A stretch of 64,000 nt of DNA from Gammaproteobacteria bacterium HGW-Gammaproteobacteria-11 (GTDB taxonomy: Bacteria; Pseudomonadota; Gammaproteobacteria; Pseudomonadales; Pseudomonadaceae). Position numbers and translations under genes: made by a program. The notes below the pieces were generated by a model. It did no database searches and was not told the origin of the DNA. It saw only the letters and a program-made list of their open reading frames with translations. This document shows, one piece after another, positions 57,438 through 64,000 of this stretch. Within the stretch, counting starts at the first letter, position 1. Every line of letters starts with the position of its first letter. The stretch spans positions 175,236 through 239,235 of the forward strand of contig PGZJ01000004.1 of assembly GCA_002840055.1 (NCBI GenBank), read 5' to 3'.

Positions 57438-59394
57438 TGTTCTCCATTGAACCTCTTAAGGCTAAAACCACGCCTGGCTTGGTCTGGGTTGCTTTCAACA
57501 GCGTCCAGCCGATTTGGGCATTTATAAAGTGCCTGTCAGGTATGTCGTGGTCTCCGCGGGCAAGGTTCACATTATAATTCAGGCTGAAATCCAGCTTGTC
57601 CGGTATCAAAAGGGCCTGCATGCCCATGTTCAGGTTGGTGCTGATACTGCGCAGCCCCTCCGCCTCGGTGTCGAAAATGCCGTATTGAATATCTGAATTG
57701 AGCGACAGTCTGTCGCTCACCTGTCTGCTCGCTGCAACAGAGAGAAAGCGACTGCGGGTGCCGGCGCCCAGCTCAGACCGATCGTCGAAGTCTGCATGGG
57801 TATAGGAGCCGGACCACTGCCACTTTTGATAGGAGGCGCCACCACCGAGGGTCAGGGATTCGGCCAGATTATTGGTCTCAAAGCCTTGGTAGTTCTCCGG
57901 TGTTGTTTGCCTGTCGAGTCTGCCGATCAGCCCCGATAACTGCAGGTAGGGCGTCCCCAGCCAGGCAGTCGAACCTGACTGCTGATCGAAGCTATAGCCG
58001 CCACTCCAGGACAGGCTGCGCAGGCGGTCGGTAGGCATGGCCTCGAGCTGATCGACATTATTGGTTTCGTGGGACAGCTGCAGATTGGCAAAGAGTTTGC
58101 CCCAGTAGATATCGCTGAAAACCGAGGCGACGTCTCGATCAGCCGCCAGACCGGGGTTGGCCATGCTGGCGAAAAAAGTGTCAATTCGCTGATAGTCGGC
58201 ACCCAGAAGGATATCGGCGGGTTGATCCCGCCAGACTAGATTGGAAAAGGGTCGGACGTCCATTTTCACGCGCCAGGCATCACTGTTTTCCATCAGATTG
58301 GTGTTGTCATTCAGGTCAGGATTGAAACGGCTGTGGGCATGTTCAGCGGCCAGATTCAAGCGGCCCTGCCAATAGGATTTTTCCAGTTTCAGACCCCAGC
58401 CCGAGCCTTTGCTGATGCTGGAGAACTCGGTGATACCCAGACCCGCCGTGCTGCCTTCGCCTTCGTAGTACATCGCGGTCACTGCCAGGGCGTTGGCATC
58501 CTCGGAAAACGGCTGGATTCTGCTGGACAGGCCCTGGATTCGACTGCGCGGGTCACTGATGCCATCAAGGTGACGTGCTCCGACAATGGCGTCCGGGCGC
58601 AGGGCAAAGAATTGGGTAGCCAGCCTGTTGTTGTTACCGGCGGCCTGGACCGACAGGCCGCGGCGCTGCTGTGATGCAAACAACAGGGAATCCAGCCGCA
58701 GACTGTGATGCCCCAGGTTGACCCCTGTATGGATGTTTTCGCCCTGGTGCTGACTGGAAAGGGCGTACTCACCGATGTCAAACGTTTCGCCGGTCAACGA
58801 CAGCGCCTGTTGCGTCTGCAACAGGTAATTGGCCTGGGCATTCATTTGCCAGCTCTGGCCCTGCAACTGCGCGGTGCTGACGCCGGCACCGGTGAGCTGT
58901 AATCGGTCCGGTGCAGCCGACAGGTTGTGGTCAAGGATCCGGTAACTGGCTTCGAGGCTGTTGTTGGATGAGTAGGTGCCTGCGCGTAACCACTGCTCGG
59001 CCGCGGCAATCTGTTGAGCATCGGGCTGGGCAGGCCTGCTTTGGCCGGGTTCGTCAGGCTGGGTAATCTGCCAGTTGCCCAGCAGGGTGCTGCTGCCGTC
59101 GGGCTTGAGCAGTACCAATCGAATGCTGTGCTGCCCGGCGGCTGGAGGTTCGGGCGGTGAATAGCGGAAATTCCCTTCCTCAAAGGACAGGAATGCGGTG
59201 ATATCAATGCCGTCCATTTCGACTGCCAGCCGGGTCAGGGTCAGGATATCGATATCGTCAGGAAGCACGATCATGAACAGTTGGCCTGATCCCGGATTGG
59301 GTACAAGCTCAGCCTGCAACGCATCTGCCCTTGCCAGCGCAGCATGCGCCAGCAGGGGTATGAGCAGGATCAGGTAGCGGAGACGGTGTTTCAT
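57346..59394 (-). CDS. Predicted outer-membrane beta-barrel protein with N-terminal Ig-like domain
   Basis: A 682-residue exported protein. Signal peptide about 1-23 (MKHRLRYLILLIPLLAHAAL...), an Ig-like domain about 25-110, a short linker, then about 550 residues of alternating amphipathic strands with regularly spaced aromatic residues (LGTPYLQLSGLIGR, QKWQWSGSYTHADF, KLDFSLNYNVNLARG), typical of a large outer-membrane barrel; the last strand (GYQIFAVLRINAP) is followed by AGGF. No TonB box or plug domain, so not a TonB receptor. Not recognised as a named family. The ATG at 59394 gives a proper signal peptide; an ATG 8 codons earlier lies at the end of a hairpin. Confidence 0.7.
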   Translation of the reverse strand: MKHRLRYLILLIPLLAHAALARADALQAELVPNPGSGQLFMIVLPDDIDILTLTRLAVEMDGIDITAFLSFEEGNFRYSPPEPPAAGQHSIRLVLLKPDGSSTLLGNWQITQPDEPGQSRPAQPDAQQIAAAEQWLRAGTYSSNNSLEASYRILDHNLSAAPDRLQLTGAGVSTAQLQGQSWQMNAQANYLLQTQQALSLTGETFDIGEYALSSQHQGENIHTGVNLGHHSLRLDSLLFASQQRRGLSVQAAGNNNRLATQFFALRPDAIVGARHLDGISDPRSRIQGLSSRIQPFSEDANALAVTAMYYEGEGSTAGLGITEFSSISKGSGWGLKLEKSYWQGRLNLAAEHAHSRFNPDLNDNTNLMENSDAWRVKMDVRPFSNLVWRDQPADILLGADYQRIDTFFASMANPGLAADRDVASVFSDIYWGKLFANLQLSHETNNVDQLEAMPTDRLRSLSWSGGYSFDQQSGSTAWLGTPYLQLSGLIGRLDRQTTPENYQGFETNNLAESLTLGGGASYQKWQWSGSYTHADFDDRSELGAGTRSRFLSVAASRQVSDRLSLNSDIQYGIFDTEAEGLRSISTNLNMGMQALLIPDKLDFSLNYNVNLARGDHDIPDRHFINAQIGWTLLKATQTKPGVVLALRGSMENNDETTLQSTGRDGYQIFAVLRINAPLAGGF

Positions 59395-59417
59395 CGCATA
59401 AATCCCTTTAACAGACA

Positions 59418-59444
59418 TGGCAGGGCTCTGATGGAGCCCTGCCA
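59418..59444. other. Perfect stem-loop between two genes of the sigma locus
   Basis: An 11-bp stem (TGGCAGGGCTC / GAGCCCTGCCA) with a 5-base loop, in the 89-bp gap between the first and second genes. No T-run follows on the reverse strand. It may protect or process the transcript, giving the first gene a different expression level. Confidence 0.6.
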
Positions 59445-59483
59445 GACAAACTGCTTATCTTGTTCTGTGCACTCGAGTATCCA

Positions 59484-60833
59484 TCAGCGCTTTGGCAGCG
59501 CAGAAGGTTCTTGTTCAACCGCCTGAATACGCAGTGGGCTCCTGGGTTCGGGTACGCTGGGCTGCTGAACCCGGTCAAGCGAGGGTGTAGCTGCATTCGG
59601 CTGAACGCGGGAGGGGCCTGGCACGGGTGGCTGGGGTTGTTGGCCGTTATTGATGAAGCCGCCCATGCCGCCGACCGGATTGGCATTCAACTGAGGCACA
59701 CAGCGATGGTTCCAGTTGGCACTGCCATAGGTTTTCCATTCACTCCAGCTGTCACTGTTGGCATCCTTGATCGAGGCTCTGATGCTCAGCGGGTGCGAAA
59801 ACGTCTGGTTTGGTGTATCCCAGCCGGAGTTGTTTTCCTGGGCCAGTTTGGCGGTCAGCGGATAGCTGAAATCAAGGTGGGCGTTATGATTGACCGCAGA
59901 GTCGTAGGCAATATGCGGGCTGCCATATACCGGATTGCCATTATCCTCGACCATGAAGCGTATAAGGCCCTGGCCATTTCCGCTGTAGTTGATCCTGATC
60001 ACTGGATCCGATTCAGGCGCACAGCGACCGATATGGTGAGGCATGTTGGGTTGAAAGGTGGCGGCATTCAGGGCAAAGGGCAAGTCATGTGCTACCTGGC
60101 CCGGCATTGGCGTATTGCCCAGTTGTGCATTGAGCTGGGCAACGGCAACCAGCTCCGGATCGCCCTTGTAGATAACCGTCATCTCGATTGGCACAGAGGC
60201 TATTGCAGGTCTGGAGGTGTTATTCGACAGATCCTTGCACCAGCCGGCCAGCGAGAGAGTCCGATCAACGCTAATGTAGTGATCCTGTCGATAAAAATCG
60301 ACTTCGCTGCCACCCTGGTTCAGGTGTTGCTGCAATTTTTTATTGAGCTCTTCCTGAGGGTTGAATCTGACCGCAGGATGGCCCTGCTGGATGGATGCGA
60401 TTGGAATGTTGAAAGGGCTCAGGTTGCCCGCCTCGGTAATCCGCTTGTTGCCTCTGCCGGTGGTATGGCTGGGATGGTAGGGCGCATCAAAGAGAGTCTG
60501 CGGCGACTGAACCGAGTCCAGAAACAACGAGACAGGGCCAAAATAGGCGCGTGCCCGATCAAACACCACATCGTTATCCGCCGCGCAGGAGACAAGCCCC
60601 TCGACGTCTACGGCAATATGGGTTGTTTCGGCCTGCAACTGCAGTGCGGCCAGGTGCTTGCTGGCTGCGCTGTTTTTCAACACGACCGAGTGCGAGTTGA
60701 TTCCCTGCTCAACATTGAGCGTCACGCCGTTGATGTGCTCAGGGTACAGATTGGCTGAAGCGACTGAGGGCAGCAGCCCCATCAACAGCAGCGTCGCTAT
60801 ACTCGAACTTAGGCGGGTGTTGTGTATTTTCAT
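59484..60833 (-). CDS. Secreted Cys/Pro-rich protein of unknown family
   Basis: A 449-residue exported protein and first gene of the sigma locus. Signal peptide about 1-27 (ending SVASA). The mature part has four cysteines, in VSCAADN, GWCKDL, GRCAPESD and HRCVPQ, enough for two disulfides, and several beta-rich blocks (HSVVLKNSAASKHLAALQLQ, LIRFMVEDNGNPVYGSPHIA). The last ~70 residues are Pro/Gln-rich (QQPQPPVPGPSRVQP), a possible wall- or surface-spanning tail. No recognised domain. The ATG at 60833 has AAGGAG 8 bases upstream; an earlier start 25 codons up would spoil the signal peptide. Confidence 0.75.
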   Translation of the reverse strand: MKIHNTRLSSSIATLLLMGLLPSVASANLYPEHINGVTLNVEQGINSHSVVLKNSAASKHLAALQLQAETTHIAVDVEGLVSCAADNDVVFDRARAYFGPVSLFLDSVQSPQTLFDAPYHPSHTTGRGNKRITEAGNLSPFNIPIASIQQGHPAVRFNPQEELNKKLQQHLNQGGSEVDFYRQDHYISVDRTLSLAGWCKDLSNNTSRPAIASVPIEMTVIYKGDPELVAVAQLNAQLGNTPMPGQVAHDLPFALNAATFQPNMPHHIGRCAPESDPVIRINYSGNGQGLIRFMVEDNGNPVYGSPHIAYDSAVNHNAHLDFSYPLTAKLAQENNSGWDTPNQTFSHPLSIRASIKDANSDSWSEWKTYGSANWNHRCVPQLNANPVGGMGGFINNGQQPQPPVPGPSRVQPNAATPSLDRVQQPSVPEPRSPLRIQAVEQEPSALPKR

Positions 60834-60879
60834 GGTCAAAGCTCCTTCTGACTGGCTAGAAAAATGACGTACACCCCCT

Positions 60880-60906
60880 ATGTCGTGGTCAGTCCTTGCC
60901 ACGTTC
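60880..60906 (-). promoter_or_regulatory. Candidate ECF-type promoter of the sigma locus
   Basis: On the reverse strand, GAAC and CGAC are separated by 17 bases and end about 50 bases before the first gene. A GAAC -35 core with a CG-containing -10 is common for ECF factors. This is one match in a short region, so chance is possible. Confidence 0.3.
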
Positions 60907-61069
60907 AAATTATTTCGCTCGGGAGTATAGCGCAGCGCGCCAATCTCGGAAATTTACCCTTGATCGCCGATCATCAGCCTGCTTCGGAGCGGTGCTTGTT
61001 GCGCGCTGCTGTCAAGCGTGGTAAAACCGATGAAAACGGATCTAGCCGCTTGAATAAAAAGGAAAAACC

Positions 61070-61363
61070 ATGACCAAGTCGGAGTTGATCGAGCGTATTG
61101 TCGAGCAGCAGGGGCAGTTGTCGGCAAAGGATGTTGAGTTGGCTATTAAAACCATGCTTGAGCATATGTCCCAGGCTCTGGCGACCGGGGAGCGCATCGA
61201 GATTCGCGGTTTCGGCAGTTTTTCACTGCATTACCGGGCGCCGCGGGTCGGTCGCAATCCCAAGACCGGTGACTCGGTCGAGCTTGAGGGCAAGTACGTG
61301 CCGCATTTCAAGCCGGGCAAGGAATTGCGTGACCGTGTGAACGAATCCCTGCAAATGGCCTGA
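61070..61363 (+). CDS. ihfB: Integration host factor subunit beta
   Basis: A 97-residue DNA-bending protein of the HU/IHF family that pairs with Ihf[11 protein letters not shown] opens it; the beta-arm signature [23 protein letters not shown] is present in the expected position (about 44-66), and [15 protein letters not shown] closes it. AAGGAAA precedes the ATG. In P. aeruginosa ihfB follows rpsA directly; here about 8 kb intervenes. Confidence 0.96.
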   Translation: MTKSELIERIVEQQGQLSAKDVELAIKTMLEHMSQALATGERIEIRGFGSFSLHYRAPRVGRNPKTGDSVELEGKYVPHFKPGKELRDRVNESLQMA

Positions 61364-61430
61364 GGCGGTATCAGCGACCGCAGCGGCTGGGCTATACTGC
61401 GACGACACGAATGGATCGGAGTGTTGTGGT

Positions 61431-61730
61431 ATGCAATGGCTTAAACGCGCGGTGCTCATCGTTCTTCTGTTGCTGGTAGCCCTTGCCACAATGGATTTCA
61501 TGCTGGAAAACCAGCAAAGTGTGCAGTTGCAGTTTCTTGAGCAGCAATCGCCGGCCCTCCCATTATCCCTCTATGTTGTCATCGCCTTTATTCTGGGCAG
61601 TCTGTTGGGCGTGTTTATCGGCTGGCTTATTACCACGCGACTGCGTCTGAAGCTCATGGTGCAAAGCAATGAGTTGAACAGATACCGCAAGGAAATCGAC
61701 AAGCTGCGAACGCAAGCCATCAAGGACTGA
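61431..61730 (+). CDS. lapA: LapA-domain protein (lipopolysaccharide assembly)
   Basis: A 99-residue inner-membrane protein with two TM helices (about 6-24 and 43-66), VQLQFLEQQSPALPLSLYVV between them, and a cytosolic basic coiled-coil end (LNRYRKEIDKLR). In E. coli, LapA works with LapB to regulate LpxC turnover and LPS assembly. GGAG lies 9 bases before the ATG. Followed 5 bases later by lapB. Confidence 0.88.
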   Translation: MQWLKRAVLIVLLLLVALATMDFMLENQQSVQLQFLEQQSPALPLSLYVVIAFILGSLLGVFIGWLITTRLRLKLMVQSNELNRYRKEIDKLRTQAIKD

Positions 61731-61735
61731 TTGCC

Positions 61736-62914
61736 ATGCAGGAACTGATGTTCCTTGGCCTGTTTGTCGTTGCTCTGGCCATCGGCTGGTATTTGGGTCG
61801 GCGTGAGGCAATCAAGGTCGGCTTCATGCTCAAGCCCCATGGCAGCGCGCTGGATCGCCAGTACTTCATCGGCCTTAACTACCTGCTCAACGAGCAGCCG
61901 GATGAGGCGATTGAAACCTTTATTCGTGCCCTTGAAGTCAATCCTGAAACCGTTGAGACGCATATTGCGATTGGCAAGCTGTTCTGCCAGCGCGGTGACG
62001 TTGAGCGAGCCATCAAGGTGCACCAGAATTTATTGGCACGCCCCAATCTGAGCCGTGAACAGGCTGACCACGTGCAGCTTGAGTTGGCCCGGGATTACCT
62101 GGCGGTGGGGATGGATCATCGCGCTGAGCGTTTGCTCGAAGAGCTGGTGGAGGTGCGCTCGCCGCTGCGAGAAGAGGCGCTGGTCGACTTGGTCAAGGTC
62201 TATGAGCGCGAGCACGACTGGAGGCGGGCCATTCAGGTTGGCGACAAGTTGCTGCGCGAGCGCGCAGCGTTTTCTGTCACACTGGCCCATTATTATTGCG
62301 AAAGTGCTCAGCTACCGCTGAAGAACAACGAATTGCCGCAGGCCCGTAGCCTGTTGAAGCAGGCGCTGGAGATAGACCCCCAGTGCATTCGTGCCCTGTT
62401 GCTGCTGGCCGAGCTGGAAATGGACCAGGGGCAGGCCCGGGATGGGGCGCGCTGGCTGCAACGATTGGCCGATACGGATAGCGACTTTGTGCCTCAGGCC
62501 TTGCCGCTGATACGCCGCTGCGCTGATAATGCAGCCCTGAATGTGCCGCTTTTTCTAGACCAGGTGATTGCTGCCAGTGCATACCCGCCGATGCCGGTGA
62601 TTCTGGCCAAGGCAGACGAAATGCGTGCCTCTGCCAGTCTGAGCGAGATCAGTCAGTTTGTACTCGGGCATATTCAGCAGCGGCCATCCCTGCGCGGATT
62701 GCTGTATTTGATTGACCTGCATAGTGACCATGTCGATGCCAGAGGGCGAGACAATCTCCTGATCCTGCGGTCTATTGTCGAGGCGCTGATCACGGGAAAG
62801 CCGGCTTTTCGCTGCTCCGCTTGCGGTTTTTCAGCCAAGCGCCTGCATTGGCAATGCCCCACATGCCATGGTTGGTCGACCATCAGACCCCTCAAGGGGA
62901 GTGAGACTGCCTGA
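61736..62914 (+). CDS. lapB: Lipopolysaccharide assembly protein LapB (YciM)
   Basis: A 392-residue protein. An N-terminal TM anchor (about 3-20, FLGLFVVALAIGWYLGRRE) is followed by TPR repeats (about 40-330, e.g. DEAIETFIRALEVNPE) and a C-terminal rubredoxin-type metal site with two Cys pairs, CSAC and CPTC. LapB controls FtsH-mediated degradation of LpxC and so LPS synthesis. Directly after lapA, same operon. Confidence 0.93.
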   Translation: MQELMFLGLFVVALAIGWYLGRREAIKVGFMLKPHGSALDRQYFIGLNYLLNEQPDEAIETFIRALEVNPETVETHIAIGKLFCQRGDVERAIKVHQNLLARPNLSREQADHVQLELARDYLAVGMDHRAERLLEELVEVRSPLREEALVDLVKVYEREHDWRRAIQVGDKLLRERAAFSVTLAHYYCESAQLPLKNNELPQARSLLKQALEIDPQCIRALLLLAELEMDQGQARDGARWLQRLADTDSDFVPQALPLIRRCADNAALNVPLFLDQVIAASAYPPMPVILAKADEMRASASLSEISQFVLGHIQQRPSLRGLLYLIDLHSDHVDARGRDNLLILRSIVEALITGKPAFRCSACGFSAKRLHWQCPTCHGWSTIRPLKGSETA

Positions 62915-62952
62915 GACAGTCATCCCGCTCGCTTTAACTACAGGAATACTGC

Positions 62953-63654
62953 ATGCCTTGTACTAGCCCCGTAATTGTTGCCCTGGACTTTGCTGATTTT
63001 GCCCTTGCCACTCGCCTGGCTGATCAGTTGGATCCCCAGCGCTGCCGCCTCAAGGTCGGGAAAGAGTTGTTTACCAGTGCTGGTCCGGCCGTTGTCGAAC
63101 AATTGCAAAAACGCGGCTTCGAGATCTTCCTCGACCTCAAATTCCATGACATTCCCAACACCACCGCCAATGCCGTGCATGCCGCAGCGGAGCTGGGGGT
63201 ATGGATGGTCAATGTGCACGCCAGTGGTGGGCGGCGCATGATGGAGGCCTGCCGTGATGTGCTGCAACGGCGCAGTGGTCAACGGCCATTGCTGACGGCG
63301 GTGACCGTATTGACCAGCCTGGAACAGGAAGACCTGCTGGAAGTGGGTGTGGATATCGAACCCATGGTTCAGGTCCAGCGTCTGGCGCGTCTGACGCAGG
63401 AGTGCGGGCTGGATGGTGTGGTTTGCTCGGCGCGGGAAGCCAAAGCCCTGCGTGGTGCCCTGGGCGACGACTTCCTGCTGGTGACTCCGGGCATCAGACC
63501 GGTGGACAGCAGTGCCGATGACCAGAAGCGTATTGTGACGCCGGCCCAGGCGCTGGAAAACGGCAGCAGTTACCTGGTGATTGGCCGTCCCATCACCCGT
63601 GCCGGTTCGCCGACTGCGGCGCTGGACGAGATTCTGCAAAGCCTGTCTGCCTGA
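62953..63654 (+). CDS. pyrF: Orotidine 5'-phosphate decarboxylase
   Basis: A 233-residue TIM-barrel enzyme that makes [11 protein letters not shown] opens the barrel, [11 protein letters not shown] is the catalytic D-K-x-x-D tetrad region, LVTPGIRP and [11 protein letters not shown] bind the phosphate. CAGGA lies 7 bases before the ATG. The ihfB-lapA-lapB-pyrF order is common in gammaproteobacteria. Confidence 0.95.
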   Translation: MPCTSPVIVALDFADFALATRLADQLDPQRCRLKVGKELFTSAGPAVVEQLQKRGFEIFLDLKFHDIPNTTANAVHAAAELGVWMVNVHASGGRRMMEACRDVLQRRSGQRPLLTAVTVLTSLEQEDLLEVGVDIEPMVQVQRLARLTQECGLDGVVCSAREAKALRGALGDDFLLVTPGIRPVDSSADDQKRIVTPAQALENGSSYLVIGRPITRAGSPTAALDEILQSLSA

Positions 63655-63660
63655 GCTGAA

Positions 63661-63693
63661 AACAGACCCGCCGCTGCAGGCTGCGGATCTGTT
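63661..63693. terminator. Hairpin between pyrF and the convergent dehydrogenase
   Basis: AACAGACCCGC pairs with GCGGATCTGTT (one mismatch) across 11 bases. The symmetric AACAG / CTGTT ends suit termination from both sides, although the T-tracts are short. Confidence 0.45.
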
Positions 63694-63706
63694 CAACACC
63701 CTGCCG

Positions 63707-64000
63707 TCAGGGGGTGATGGCGATCTTCAGCACGCCGTCACGCTGATGGCTGAACAGGTCATAGGCCTCGACAATGTCGTCCAGCTTGAAGCGGTGGGTC
63801 ACCATCGCGGTCAGATCCACCCGTCCCGAAGCTACTACCGCCATCAATCGACGCATGCGCTCCTTGCCGCCCGGGCACAGGGTGGTAACAATCTTGTGGT
63901 CTCCGAGACCGGCGGCGATGGCATCCAGTGGCATCGACAGCTTGCCGGAGTAGACCCCAAGACTGGACAGCGTACCGCCGGGCTTGAGCACGCGCAGGCA
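63707..64000 (-). CDS. Zinc-dependent alcohol dehydrogenase, C-terminal part
   Basis: About 98 residues of a medium-chain dehydrogenase; the N-terminal catalytic half and most of the cofactor domain are outside the window. Visible are the end of the Rossmann domain (LKPGGTLSSLGVYSG) and the C-terminal segment with VTHRFKLDDIVEAYDLFSHQRDGVLKIAI, typical of Tdh/AdhA-like zinc dehydrogenases. The substrate cannot be determined from this part. Convergent with pyrF. Confidence 0.82.
   Translation of the reverse strand, partial: CLRVLKPGGTLSSLGVYSGKLSMPLDAIAAGLGDHKIVTTLCPGGKERMRRLMAVVASGRVDLTAMVTHRFKLDDIVEAYDLFSHQRDGVLKIAITP

Noticed and set aside
57346-59394. TonB-dependent receptor
   Set aside because: The N-terminal domain is Ig-like; no TonB box or plug motif is seen.
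53519-60833. FecI/FecR-type iron signalling locus
   Set aside because: The anti-sigma factor lacks the FecR domain and no TonB receptor is present.

Overview
The window is a chromosomal segment of a Pseudomonas-type gammaproteobacterium, most likely from the marine Halopseudomonas (P. pertucinogena) side of the family. The basis is gene order: yciK-mupP-ubiG-mtaD / mtnA / gyrA-serC-pheA-hisC-tyrA::aroA-cmk-rpsA and rnm-yciO-trpS-scpA-scpB-rluB follow the arrangement I remember from Pseudomonas aeruginosa. The tyrA::aroA fusion and the CpxR/CpxP/CpxA set next to a YciI gene fit the same picture. The species assignment is inference. I saw no rRNA, tRNA, CRISPR array, insertion sequence or prophage.

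Layout. 1-9.6 kb: a patatin/POTRA protein (cut by the window edge), an LpxH-like metallophosphoesterase, a CyaB-type adenylate cyclase, an HD hydrolase, an Mpo1-like membrane protein, an AraC regulator with a nitroreductase, and a Cpx-like envelope-stress locus with a candidate CpxR box. 9.7-15.1 kb: a forward run from rnm to rluB covering RNA processing, TrpRS with a probable Fe-S site, chromosome segregation and rRNA pseudouridylation. 15.3-35.8 kb: a two-partner secretion operon that encodes a 6047-residue filamentous exoprotein, its TpsB transporter and a SapC-family protein. 35.9-40.5 kb: a diguanylate cyclase, then reverse-strand yciK-mupP-ubiG-mtaD. 40.6-52.9 kb: mtnA, then the gyrA...rpsA aromatic supraoperon, ending in a clear terminator. 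53.1-60.8 kb: accessory DNA between rpsA and ihfB, holding one AT-rich orphan ORF and a tightly packed reverse-strand six-gene locus. 61.1-64 kb: ihfB, lapA, lapB, pyrF and the C-terminal part of a zinc alcohol dehydrogenase.

Two regions stand out. The first is tpsA-tpsB-sapC. One gene takes more than a quarter of the window and has about 40 degenerate Gly/Ala-rich repeats, paired cysteines and a helical insert; the third gene, SapC, is not a standard part of two-partner secretion. The second is the rpsA-ihfB insertion. It encodes, in transcription order, a secreted Cys/Pro-rich protein, a predicted outer-membrane beta-barrel, a secreted Ig/Fn3-like protein, an ECF sigma factor, a single-pass anti-sigma factor without zinc ligands, and a subtilisin-like protease. 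It looks like a self-regulated cell-surface system, and I cannot match it to a named one.

All functions are read from the sequence and remembered families; no database search was run. Residue positions marked 'about' are estimates.
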